Source of the DNA: CAZUAQ01 sp964618455
GTDB lineage: Bacteria > Planctomycetota > Phycisphaerae > UBA1845 > PWPN01
Reading direction: 5' to 3'
DNA length: 64,000 nt
NCBI GenBank assembly: GCA_964618455.1
Contig: CAZUAQ010000017.1
Span: forward strand, 1-64,000
Shown here: positions 16,800 through 22,712 of the stretch, piece by piece
Numbering within the stretch: the first letter of the stretch is position 1
How the letters are laid out: each line of letters opens with the position of its first letter
The notes under the pieces: model-generated
The model's input: the letters and a program-made list of their open reading frames with translations, nothing else
Told to the model about the DNA's origin: nothing
Database searches by the model: none
Position numbers and translations under genes: made by a program

Positions 16800-18206
16800 A
16801 TGTCGGATCATTCGCACCTCGATCGTCGTCAGTTTCTCAAGTCGACCGCCGCCGGAATCGGCGCTGCCGGATTGGCGAGCCAGGCGCTCGGCAAGCCCGC
16901 CGAGAAAGAAGCCGTCAAGGTCGACCCCAAGAAGCTGATCTGGAAGAACAAGAAGGACGGGATGGAGTACCACCGTCTCGGCCGGACGAACTTCATGGCC
17001 AGCAAGATCGTCGCCGGGTGGATCCGGGACGATAAACTGGTTCGTCGCGTGGTCGCCAACGGCGTGAATTATCTCGACACCGCTCGGGGCTACGGTGAAT
17101 ACGAAGTCGCGCTCAAGCCGCTTCTCGCCAAGGTGCGCGACAACGTCTGGGTGACGAGCAAGGCCACGGGCGTGGCGGGCTACAACAAGATCGACGACAA
17201 GGTGAAGGAACTGTACCTCGCCGCCATGGAGAGTTACCTCGGCAAGGACGAGGTGAAGGAGTACATGGGCAAGGATGGCGGGCTGCTCAACGTCCACAAG
17301 AAGGCGGTCGCCAGGCAGAAGGAATCCGGTGAGAAGCCGGACCTCCGCCCCGCCGGCAAGCGTATCGCCGAGATGTACAGCAGCATGCTGGACGAGTCGT
17401 TGAAGCGTATGGACATCGAGTACGTGGACTGCTACTTCGTTCACGGCGTCGAGATCCCGTGGATGTTCGACTGCGTCGAATTGTGGGAGGCCTACAGCAG
17501 GGCCCACAAGGCGGGCAAGGTGAAGCACTTCGGCTTCAGCACGCACACGCACCAGAAGGAAGTCCTGGCGGCGGCCGCCGAAGCGAATGATCGCGGTCCG
17601 TGGAAGATCGACCTGACCATGCCGGGCGTGAACCCCGAAAGCTTCGACCACCTCAAGCCGGAACTCACGAAGCTCAAGAAGCAGGACGTCGGCGTCGTGG
17701 CGATGAAGACGACCGGCATCAAGAACCGCCCGGTCGACGGCCGCGAGCAGAAGTTCAAGGCGATCATGGGTGGCAAGGAGTATAACGAGTGGGAGCGTTC
17801 CAAGCTCTGGATGCTTCACCTGACCGAGGAGCTGGTCGATTCGGTCATCGCCGGTGTGAGCAACACGGACGAGATGGGCCGCACGTTGGCGCTGCCGAGC
17901 GTGAAGCTGAACGCCGCCGCCGAGCAGGAACTCCGGGCGATCGTGAAGATGGAGATGTCCGGCGCGTGCCACCTCTGTGGCGACTGCGAGACGCACTGCC
18001 CCGAGCACATATCCGTCACGGACATGGTGCGTTACCACGCGTACATCCATCAGTACGACGACAGGGAGCTGGCCCTGAGCCTCTACAAGCAGCACGGTTA
18101 CGACCCGTCGAAGGTCTGCACCAACTGCGGCAAGTGCGAGGACGCGTGCAGCTCGCACGTCGGCGTCACGAAGCTTCTGAACGAGCTATCGCAGAGCCTG
18201 TCGTAA
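16800..18206 (+). CDS. Exported aldo/keto reductase with C-terminal 4Fe-4S domain
   Basis: Encodes 468 residues. An N-terminal DRRQFLKSTAAG with hydrophobic stretch is a Tat-like signal. An aldo/keto-reductase barrel follows (GVNYLDTARGYGEYE with the catalytic Asp/Tyr region, YVDCYFVHGVE). The last 90 residues hold two cysteine clusters, CHLCGDCETHCP and CTNCGKCEDAC, for two 4Fe-4S centres. This oxidoreductase/ferredoxin fusion is common in planctomycetes; substrate unknown. Two ATGs compete: GGAG is two bases from the ATG at 16794 but eight from the ATG at 16800, so 16800 is preferred. A strong terminator follows. Confidence 0.9.
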   Translation: MSDHSHLDRRQFLKSTAAGIGAAGLASQALGKPAEKEAVKVDPKKLIWKNKKDGMEYHRLGRTNFMASKIVAGWIRDDKLVRRVVANGVNYLDTARGYGEYEVALKPLLAKVRDNVWVTSKATGVAGYNKIDDKVKELYLAAMESYLGKDEVKEYMGKDGGLLNVHKKAVARQKESGEKPDLRPAGKRIAEMYSSMLDESLKRMDIEYVDCYFVHGVEIPWMFDCVELWEAYSRAHKAGKVKHFGFSTHTHQKEVLAAAAEANDRGPWKIDLTMPGVNPESFDHLKPELTKLKKQDVGVVAMKTTGIKNRPVDGREQKFKAIMGGKEYNEWERSKLWMLHLTEELVDSVIAGVSNTDEMGRTLALPSVKLNAAAEQELRAIVKMEMSGACHLCGDCETHCPEHISVTDMVRYHAYIHQYDDRELALSLYKQHGYDPSKVCTNCGKCEDACSSHVGVTKLLNELSQSLS

Positions 18207-18233
18207 CGCAAAGGCTTGAACGGATCATCCTGA

Positions 18234-18271
18234 AGGGCGCGCGTGCGACGAGTACGCGCGCCCTTTTTTTT
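18234..18271 (+). terminator. Intrinsic terminator after the aldo/keto reductase
   Basis: AGGGCGCGCGT (18234-18244) pairs with ACGCGCGCCCT (18254-18264), followed by an unbroken T run. It ends about 20 bases before the exonuclease ATG. Confidence 0.88.
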
Positions 18272-18291
18272 TGAATCTCAGAGGGGAGCTC

Positions 18292-18810
18292 ATGAGTTAC
18301 TTCATGGTTGACATCGAAGCGGACGGGCCGATTCCCGGGGACTTTTCGATGGTGTGTTTCGGCGCGATCGTGGTGGATCCAAAGCTGGATCGCACGTTCT
18401 ACGGCAGGCTGAAGCCGATCAGCGGGAAGTGGATTCCCGAGGCGTTGGCGGTCAGCGGATTCAGCCGCGAGGAGACGTCGACGTTCGATGAGCCCTCGGC
18501 GGTGATGACGAAGTTTGCCGAATGGATCCGGGTCAATACCCAGGGCCGGCCGATGTTTATCTCCGACAACAACGGCTTCGACTGGCAGTTCATCAACTGG
18601 TACTTCCACCACTTCACGGGCCACAACCCGTTCGGCCACAGCTCCACGAATCTCGGTTCGCTGTACAAGGGCTTCGCCCGCGATGTTTCCACCAGCTTCA
18701 AGCATCTGCGCAAGACCGCACACACGCACGACCCGGTCGACGACGCGCGCGGCAACGCCGAAGCTCTGCTGCAGATGAAAGCCGACGGGTTGAAGATCAG
18801 CCTCACGTAA
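18292..18810 (+). CDS. DEDDh-family 3'-5' exonuclease
   Basis: Encodes 172 residues of the RNase T/DnaQ exonuclease fold. Motif Exo I is VDIEADG (residues 5-11, Asp and Glu), Exo II lies around ISDNNGFDWQFINWY (Asp), and Exo III is HTHDPVDDARGNAEAL (His and Asp five apart), so all catalytic acids are present. It should remove 3' nucleotides from RNA or single-stranded DNA in the cytoplasm. GGGGAG sits five bases before the ATG at 18292. The gene converges on the tRNA array and ends 12 bases before its last tRNA, so a role in tRNA end trimming is tempting but unproven. Confidence 0.88.
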   Translation: MSYFMVDIEADGPIPGDFSMVCFGAIVVDPKLDRTFYGRLKPISGKWIPEALAVSGFSREETSTFDEPSAVMTKFAEWIRVNTQGRPMFISDNNGFDWQFINWYFHHFTGHNPFGHSSTNLGSLYKGFARDVSTSFKHLRKTAHTHDPVDDARGNAEALLQMKADGLKISLT

Positions 18811-18821
18811 CTTCATGACCA

Positions 18822-18903
18822 TGGGCAGGGAGGGACTCGAACCCCCGAAGTCCGTAGACGCCTGAGCTACAATCAGGTGCAATCGCCGCTCTGCCACCTG
18901 CCC
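18822..18903 (-). tRNA. tRNA-Tyr (GTA)
   Basis: Acceptor GGGCAGG/CCTGCCC, anticodon arm CCTGA-TTGTAGC-TCAGG, long variable arm as expected for bacterial tRNA-Tyr. Last gene of the array; no terminator is visible after it. Confidence 0.9.
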
Positions 18904-18919
18904 CAAAAATAAAGATGAT

Positions 18920-19004
18920 TACGGACGGAGGGAGTCGAACCCCCATGGGCCCAGGGCCCCGCAGAGTCTGAGTCTGCTGCGTCTGCCGGTTCCGCCACGT
19001 CCGC
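18920..19004 (-). tRNA. tRNA-Leu (CAG)
   Basis: Class II cloverleaf with long variable arm; anticodon arm GCAGA-CTCAGAC-TCTGC; T-loop TTCGACT. First acceptor pair is a G-U wobble. Confidence 0.9.
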
Positions 19005-19077
19005 GAATGCGTTTTCTCAGATGCTCAGGGACTCTCCCTTCGTTCTGAACAGGCATCTTGTTTTCTTTCACCTCCAT

Positions 19078-19151
19078 CAGGGTCGGCAGGCCTCGAACCC
19101 GCAACCTCCGGGTTTGGAATCTGGCGCTCTGCCCGCTTGAGCTACGACCCT
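19078..19151 (-). tRNA. tRNA-Trp (CCA), mismatched anticodon stem
   Basis: Acceptor AGGGTCG/CGACCCT and G discriminator fit tRNA-Trp; loop TTCCAAA gives CCA. The anticodon stem CCAGA/CCCGG has two A-C mismatches (29-41 and 31-39), so function is doubtful unless edited. Confidence 0.75.
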
Positions 19152-19201
19152 CGCGACACTTCATGCTGCCAACCCGCTGTCACCTCTCACTCTCGAAACG
19201 A

Positions 19202-19275
19202 TGGAACCGGTCGGATTCGAACCGACAACCTGCCGGGTGCAAACCGGCCGCTCTCCCAGTTGATGCTAAGGCCCC
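19202..19275 (-). tRNA. tRNA-Ala (TGC), D-stem irregular
   Basis: Anticodon arm GCCGG-TTTGCAC-CCGGC is perfect and the T-arm is canonical. The D-arm reads GCATC where GCTC is expected, as if one base were inserted, and acceptor pair 7-66 is T-C. Confidence 0.75.
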
Positions 19276-19340
19276 TTGGGCTTCTCTTTACCCGTACACA
19301 TCCAACCATGGCATCACTCCTGTGCCACACGTCGCTTCAA

Positions 19341-19421
19341 TGGCCCCGGCAGGAGTCGAACCTGGACGCCCGCGGGCAGCCGGGTTTAGGCCGGCCGCGT
19401 CTACCGTTCCGCCACGAGGCC
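19341..19421 (-). tRNA. tRNA-Leu (TAA) with C33
   Basis: Acceptor GGCCTCG/CGGGGCC and a long variable arm fit tRNA-Leu. The anticodon loop is CCTAAAC: position 33, nearly always U, is C. T-stem has one C-C mismatch at its base. Confidence 0.8.
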
Positions 19422-19425
19422 CGAA

Positions 19426-19500
19426 TACGGACGGAGGGATTCGAACCCTCAAGAAGCTCGTTTTTGAATCGAGCGCGTCTGCCCGTTCCGCCACGTCCGT
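19426..19500 (-). tRNA. tRNA-Leu (CAA) lacking the long variable arm
   Basis: Acceptor ACGGACG/CGTCCGT, D-arm of tRNA-Leu type, loop TTCAAAA giving CAA. The variable region is only about six bases where tRNA-Leu normally carries a stem-loop, and pair 31-39 is A-A. Four bases from the preceding tRNA-Leu(TAA). Confidence 0.7.
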
Positions 19501-19603
19501 AGGGAGTATCTCCATGCGCTTGCCACGCAAGCGTTCTCATCTCTCATTTCATCGTGTCCATCTTGCGAATGGCCCCGAGCGATCACGTGCGCAAAGCCGC
19601 GCG

Positions 19604-19636
19604 AAAAAAAAGCCCGAAGGTTCAACACCACCGGGC
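19604..19636 (-). terminator. Intrinsic terminator inside the tRNA array
   Basis: On the minus strand GCCCG (19636-19632) pairs with CGGGC (19616-19612), reinforced by inner GGT/ACC pairs, followed by eight T. It lies about 100 bases downstream of promoter 19745-19773 and before tRNA-Leu(CAA). Confidence 0.75.
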
Positions 19637-19744
19637 CTGGCATGATTCCATGAATTCATCCGCGCAGGCTAGGTGGCACCTCTCGTCAAGAGGGAATACG
19701 CAAGCTCCAATCCTAGTGCGCCTGAGGTTCTCATGATGCTTTGT

Positions 19745-19773
19745 ATATAACCCACGAATCGGCGCCGGGCAAA
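19745..19773 (-). promoter_or_regulatory. Array promoter A
   Basis: On the minus strand TTGCCC (19773-19768), 17-base spacer, TATATA (19750-19745). The spacer shares GGCG-CGATTCGTG with the promoters at 20825-20853 and 22996-23024. Predicted start near 19738; the terminator at 19604-19636 comes before the next tRNA. Confidence 0.7.
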
Positions 19774-19791
19774 TCGCATTTCCAAAAAACT

Positions 19792-19862
19792 GTGCGGAAG
19801 TGGAATCGAACCACCATCTTTGGTTTTTCAAACCAACGCTCTACCGTTGAGCTATCCACATG
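19792..19862 (-). tRNA. tRNA-Phe (GAA)
   Basis: Anticodon arm TTGGT-TTGAAAA-ACCAA, canonical D- and T-arms. The first acceptor pair is A-C, so the end of the acceptor stem is imperfect. Confidence 0.85.
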
Positions 19863-19921
19863 TGAGGTTGGCGCACATCGTCATCGTGTACGGGTGAAAG
19901 GTACCGTCCCTGTTTTGTCAT

Positions 19922-19994
19922 CTGCTCCGGAAGGGATCGAACCTTCGACCTCATGATTCAAAGTCATGCGCGCTGCCGGCTGCGCCACGGAGCA
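19922..19994 (-). tRNA. tRNA-Gln (TTG)
   Basis: Fully canonical: acceptor TGCTCCG/CGGAGCA, anticodon arm CATGA-CTTTGAA-TCATG, T-loop TTCGATC, G discriminator. Confidence 0.93.
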
Positions 19995-19998
19995 TCAT

Positions 19999-20071
19999 AC
20001 GGCCCGGCAGGAGTCGAACCTGCAACCTTCGCAGTCAGAGTGCGACGTGCAACCGATTACACCGCAGGCCG
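19999..20071 (-). tRNA. tRNA-Gln (CTG)
   Basis: Acceptor CGGCCTG/CGGGCCG, anticodon arm TCGCA-CTCTGAC-TGCGA, canonical T-arm. Discriminator base is T, whereas tRNA-Gln usually has G. Confidence 0.87.
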
Positions 20072-20076
20072 GGAGA

Positions 20077-20160
20077 CGGATGGCGAGGGAGTCGAACCCC
20101 ATGCCCGCAGGCACCTTCCGGTTAGCAACCGGTGACCGGCCCACGCCGGCGTCACCATCC
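20077..20160 (-). tRNA. tRNA-Ser (GCT)
   Basis: Acceptor GGATGGT/GCCATCC, loop TTGCTAA, long variable arm, G discriminator. Pair 27-43 and one T-stem pair are mismatched. Confidence 0.85.
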
Positions 20161-20172
20161 TCTGCGTGTCGA

Positions 20173-20246
20173 TAACGGCGGCAGGAGTCGAACCCACACC
20201 TCCCCGATTCGTAGTCGGGCGCTCTTTCCGATTGAGCTACGCCGTT
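20173..20246 (-). tRNA. tRNA-Arg (ACG)
   Basis: Acceptor AACGGCG/CGCCGTT, anticodon arm CCCGA-CTACGAA-TCGGG, canonical D- and T-arms. Same anticodon as the unrelated single tRNA gene at 55734-55807. Confidence 0.92.
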
Positions 20247-20265
20247 GTCCATGTTCTGTCGCACG

Positions 20266-20354
20266 CGGAAGGCAGAGGGCACGATCCCCATCCACGCTCT
20301 GGTGGACCACCCGTTTTCGAGACGGGGGCCATCCCACCGATGGCATTACCTTCC
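20266..20354 (-). tRNA. tRNA-Ser (CGA) with unusual T-loop
   Basis: Acceptor GGAAGGT/GCCTTCC, anticodon arm CCCGT-CTCGAAA-ACGGG and long variable arm are sound. The T-loop is ATCGTGC in place of the TTCGANT consensus: T54 and A58 appear swapped. Confidence 0.82.
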
Positions 20355-20358
20355 CTGG

Positions 20359-20431
20359 GGTGACCGGCGGGAGTCGAACCCGCGTCCCCGCGTTCACAGC
20401 GCGGTGCTCTCAACCGCTGAGCTACGGCCAC
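20359..20431 (-). tRNA. tRNA-His (GTG) without encoded G-1
   Basis: Acceptor GTGGCCG/CGGTCAC, anticodon arm CCGCG-CTGTGAA-CGCGG, C discriminator. The base before G1 is T, whereas most bacterial tRNA-His genes encode G at -1. Confidence 0.88.
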
Positions 20432-20433
20432 AC

Positions 20434-20504
20434 GCGGCGCGGCGGGACTCGAACCCGCACCACCGGTGACGGTCACCGATGACTTCGCCCTGCTCGACAC
20501 GCCC
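20434..20504 (-). tRNA. tRNA-like gene, identity undetermined
   Basis: T-arm (GCGGG-TTCGAGT-CCCGC) and most of the acceptor pair, but position 1-72 is G-G, the D-arm cannot form normally and the anticodon arm is a near-perfect palindrome. A seven-base loop GACCGTC would put CCG (Arg) in the anticodon position with A at 33. Probably a decayed or highly derived tRNA. Confidence 0.5.
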
Positions 20505-20538
20505 GCATCATTCGAAAGGTGCGCGCACCTTTCCCGAT

Positions 20539-20612
20539 TGACCCCGACCGGATTCGAACCGGTAACCTCCGAGTTGAAAGCCCGGCGATCTCACCGTTTG
20601 ATCTACGAGGCC
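20539..20612 (-). tRNA. tRNA-Glu (TTC)
   Basis: Acceptor GGCCTCG/CGGGGTC, anticodon arm CCGGG-CTTTCAA-CTCGG, canonical T-loop TTCGAAT. First tRNA after the terminator at 20644-20680. Confidence 0.92.
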
Positions 20613-20643
20613 GTTTCTCGTCTCACGCACTCATGATGGGCAC

Positions 20644-20680
20644 AAAAAAAGCCGGACGGTCCGTTAAAGACCATCCGGCT
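20644..20680 (-). terminator. Intrinsic terminator inside the tRNA array
   Basis: GCCGGACGGTC (20651-20661) pairs with GACCATCCGGC (20669-20679) with one mismatch; on the minus strand seven T follow. It lies about 140 bases downstream of promoter 20825-20853 and before tRNA-Glu. Confidence 0.8.
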
Positions 20681-20824
20681 TGGGTGTTCGCTGCATTCAC
20701 TCGATCAATCAGCGCATCATCACCTCCGAACGGTCTCCCTCGTGCGAATAAGATTCGCGAGACGGCTCTTGCTCTTGCTCTTGGCGGTGAAAACAGAATG
20801 ATCGGTTCATCATCATGGTACTCA

Positions 20825-20853
20825 TATATACGCCACAAATCGTCGCCGGGCAA
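20825..20853 (-). promoter_or_regulatory. Array promoter B
   Basis: On the minus strand TTGCCC (20853-20848), 17-base spacer, TATATA (20830-20825), near-identical in core and spacer to the other two array promoters. About 175 bases separate its predicted start (near 20818) from the end of the terminator at 20644. A 35-codon frame beginning at the first ATGs of this transcript lacks other support. Confidence 0.7.
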
Positions 20854-21035
20854 ACGAAAACCGGAGTAAACCGCCATATCGGTGCGCCATACGAAACCAC
20901 CGATGAATGCAGATAAACACCGATTCACAAATGGCTATCAAGGACTCCGTTTCGGATTTCCGTTGTTTTATGCCTTTGTTACTATATGATTATCAAGGAT
21001 CGCAACCCTTGGTTTTCTCTTTTCGGAGAGCCCGT

Positions 21036-21431
21036 ATGCGTTTCTGGGATTGGCTGAAGAATCCCTTCGGTCGCGTTGAGATACCCCAATCCTACGTGGT
21101 GGTGTCCTGCGACCGGGAGACGCTGCGACTCCGCAAGAGCCCGCATCCCGAGATCGAACTCTCGTGGTCCGATCTGACCGAAGTCTCCATCGAAACCAAC
21201 GACCTGGGTCCTTTTCTTGATGACGTCTTCGCGGTGCTGAGGTTTCAGGATGATTGCTATCGCATCGCTGAATTCAGACCCGCCCTTCCTTTTCTCTTGC
21301 AGCTCCCCGGATTCGACGGTGAGGCGTTCAGTCGATCCATGGCTTCCACGGAAAACGCAAGCTTTCATTGTTGGCCTCCGCGCGATGCGGAAGGGACACC
21401 CCCTCCGGAAGCCGAAAACCACGACCCATAG
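21036..21431 (+). CDS. Conserved hypothetical protein inside the tRNA array, antisense
   Basis: Encodes 131 residues. A strong GGAGAG site seven bases before ATG 21036 marks the start. The protein has a beta-rich body (YVVVSCDRETLRLR, then LSWSDLTEVSIETNDLGPFLDDVFAVLRF) and a conserved-looking motif PGFDGEAFSRSMASTEN...CW. I recognise this pattern from uncharacterised bacterial proteins of similar length but know no function. It has no signal peptide or membrane segment. Its last ten bases overlap the 3' end of tRNA-Asp on the opposite strand. It is the only protein gene within the array. Confidence 0.75.
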   Translation: MRFWDWLKNPFGRVEIPQSYVVVSCDRETLRLRKSPHPEIELSWSDLTEVSIETNDLGPFLDDVFAVLRFQDDCYRIAEFRPALPFLLQLPGFDGEAFSRSMASTENASFHCWPPRDAEGTPPPEAENHDP

Positions 21432-21492
21432 GGGAATCGAACCCCTTCCACTACCGTGACAAGGTAGCGTGCAACCACTACACCAATGGGCC
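21422..21492 (-). tRNA. tRNA-Asp (GTC)
   Basis: Acceptor GGCCCAT/ATGGGTC, anticodon arm CTACC-TTGTCAC-GGTAG, G discriminator. Its 3' end overlaps the antisense protein gene's stop codon (21429-21431). Confidence 0.92.
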
Positions 21493-21495
21493 GAG

Positions 21496-21569
21496 TCAGG
21501 GTGGCTGGATTCGAACCAGCGACTTCTCCCGTCCGAGGGGAGCGACCTGCCCGGCTGGCCTACACCCTG
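21496..21569 (-). tRNA. tRNA-Pro (CGG)
   Basis: Canonical: acceptor CAGGGTG/CACCCTG, anticodon arm CTCCC-CTCGGAC-GGGAG, T-loop TTCGAAT. Confidence 0.93.
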
Positions 21570-21573
21570 TTCA

Positions 21574-21646
21574 TGACCCCGGCAGGAATCGAACCTGCAA
21601 CCCTCCGGTTAAGAACCGGTAGCTCTGCCGATTGAGCTACGGAGTC
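21574..21646 (-). tRNA. tRNA-Lys (CTT)
   Basis: Acceptor GACTCCG/CGGGGTC, loop TTCTTAA, canonical D- and T-arms; pair 27-43 is A-A. Confidence 0.9.
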
Positions 21647-21651
21647 GTCAT

Positions 21652-21725
21652 TGGGAACGGAAGGAATCGAACCTCCGACCTCCTGCTTATCAGGCAGGCG
21701 CCCTCACCGACTGGACCACGTTCCC
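21652..21725 (-). tRNA. tRNA-Ile (GAT)
   Basis: Canonical: acceptor GGGAACG/CGTTCCC, anticodon arm CCTGC-CTGATAA-GCAGG, T-loop TTCGATT. Confidence 0.93.
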
Positions 21726-21747
21726 GCCGCATGTACCTCGCCGTACC

Positions 21748-21819
21748 AAACCGGGGTGAGAATCGAACTCACTCGTAGCGGTGTTGCAGACCGCCGCCTT
21801 CCCACTTGGCAACCCGGTT
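21748..21819 (-). tRNA. tRNA-Cys (GCA)
   Basis: Acceptor AACCGGG/CCCGGTT, anticodon arm GCGGT-CTGCAAC-ACCGC, T discriminator as expected for tRNA-Cys. Confidence 0.93.
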
Positions 21820-21824
21820 CTCGA

Positions 21825-21896
21825 TGGGCCCGGTGGGAGTCGAACCCACAACCTTCCGGTTAAAAGCCGGCAGCTCTACCGTTGAGCTACGGACCC
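21825..21896 (-). tRNA. tRNA-Lys (TTT)
   Basis: Acceptor GGGTCCG/CGGGCCC, loop CTTTTAA, canonical D- and T-arms; pair 27-43 is G-A. Confidence 0.9.
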
Positions 21897-22004
21897 GTCC
21901 AGGGCTTCCGCAGCTCGCGTTTGGGCCGCGCGAAGAAGCCGCGCGCACCTCCGGGTCGAATACTCATGTCCATTCTCATTCTCCACTCACCGACTTTCGC
22001 ATCA

Positions 22005-22076
22005 CTGCCGAGGAGGGACTCGAACCCCCAACCTCCCGATTAACAATCGGTCGTTCTACCTTTGAACTACCCGGCA
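22005..22076 (-). tRNA. tRNA-Asn (GTT)
   Basis: Acceptor TGCCGGG/CTCGGCA, anticodon arm ACCGA-TTGTTAA-TCGGG, G discriminator. About 110 bases without recognisable features separate it from tRNA-Lys(TTT). Confidence 0.92.
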
Positions 22077-22114
22077 ATCGCGCGCGGCTCACCTGCGTTG
22101 GTGATGCCGTCGAA

Positions 22115-22187
22115 TAGGCACGGCCGGGATCGAACCGACAACCACTTGGATGTAAGCCAAGCACTCTACCGATTGAGTTACGCGCCT
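22115..22187 (-). tRNA. tRNA-Val (TAC)
   Basis: Acceptor AGGCGCG/CGTGCCT, anticodon arm CTTGG-CTTACAT-CCAAG, D-stem ACTC/GAGT, T-loop TTCGATC. Confidence 0.92.
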
Positions 22188-22264
22188 TTCGTCAGAGCGT
22201 GAGAAGCGCTACCGGCGAAAGGGACGATCCCCCGAGCTCTTCACACACATCCCTTGTTTCTTCA

Positions 22265-22336
22265 TGATCGGGGATGGATTCGAACCACCACCGTGCGGCT
22301 TATGAGACCGCTGCTCTGCCGTTAAGCTACCCGATC
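22265..22336 (-). tRNA. tRNA-Met (CAT), elongator type
   Basis: Acceptor GATCGGG/CCCGATC with a paired first position, anticodon arm GCGGT-CTCATAA-GCCGC. Absence of the three G-C pairs next to the loop argues against an initiator. A CAT gene could also be the Ile tRNA modified to read AUA. Confidence 0.87.
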
Positions 22337-22340
22337 ATCT

Positions 22341-22412
22341 TCGCCCCGACGGGAGTCGAACCCGCACCCTCTCGCTTCGGAGGCGAGGGCTCATCCGTTG
22401 AGCTTCGGGGCC
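22341..22412 (-). tRNA. tRNA-Arg (CCG)
   Basis: Anticodon arm CTCGC-CTCCGAA-GCGAG; D- and T-arms canonical. Acceptor GGCCCCG/CGGGGCG has a G-G mismatch at 1-72. Confidence 0.87.
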
Positions 22413-22416
22413 GCAG

Positions 22417-22489
22417 TGGGTCAGGCAGGATTCGAACCCGCACCTTGCGGCTTAGAAGGCCGCTGCGCTTTCCGTTACACCACTGACCC
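22417..22489 (-). tRNA. tRNA-Arg (TCT)
   Basis: Canonical: acceptor GGGTCAG/CTGACCC, anticodon arm GCGGC-CTTCTAA-GCCGC, T-loop TTCGAAT. Confidence 0.93.
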
Positions 22490-22492
22490 GAG

Positions 22493-22565
22493 GGCTGACG
22501 GTCGGGAACGATCCGACAACCTGCCCTTTACGAAAGGGCTGCTCTCCCGGTTGAGCTACGCCAGC
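22493..22565 (-). tRNA. tRNA-Thr (CGT) with unusual T-loop
   Basis: Acceptor GCTGGCG/CGTCAGC, anticodon arm GCCCT-TTCGTAA-AGGGC. The T-loop is ATCGTTC, the same 54/58 swap seen in the array's tRNA-Ser(CGA). Confidence 0.87.
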
Positions 22566-22614
22566 ATCGTTGCATGTCATGACGATCCCGATGATCGTCG
22601 CTTGCCTTCAGGCA

Positions 22615-22688
22615 AGGGCGTGGCGGGAATCGAACCCGCGCGATCCTGCTTGGAAGGCAGGCGCTCCGCCATCACGAGCATCACGCCC
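22615..22688 (-). tRNA. tRNA-Gly (TCC)
   Basis: Canonical: acceptor GGGCGTG/CACGCCC, anticodon arm CCTGC-CTTCCAA-GCAGG, T discriminator. Confidence 0.93.
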
Positions 22689-22712
22689 GAATCGCTACTC
22701 TTCTCGATCCCA

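Noticed and set aside
20709..20900. Short minus-strand frame after array promoter B (63 codons, or 35 from the first ATGs of the predicted transcript)
   Set aside because: Starts at the predicted transcript start but has low-complexity Glu/Gln content and no support; noted in the promoter entry only.
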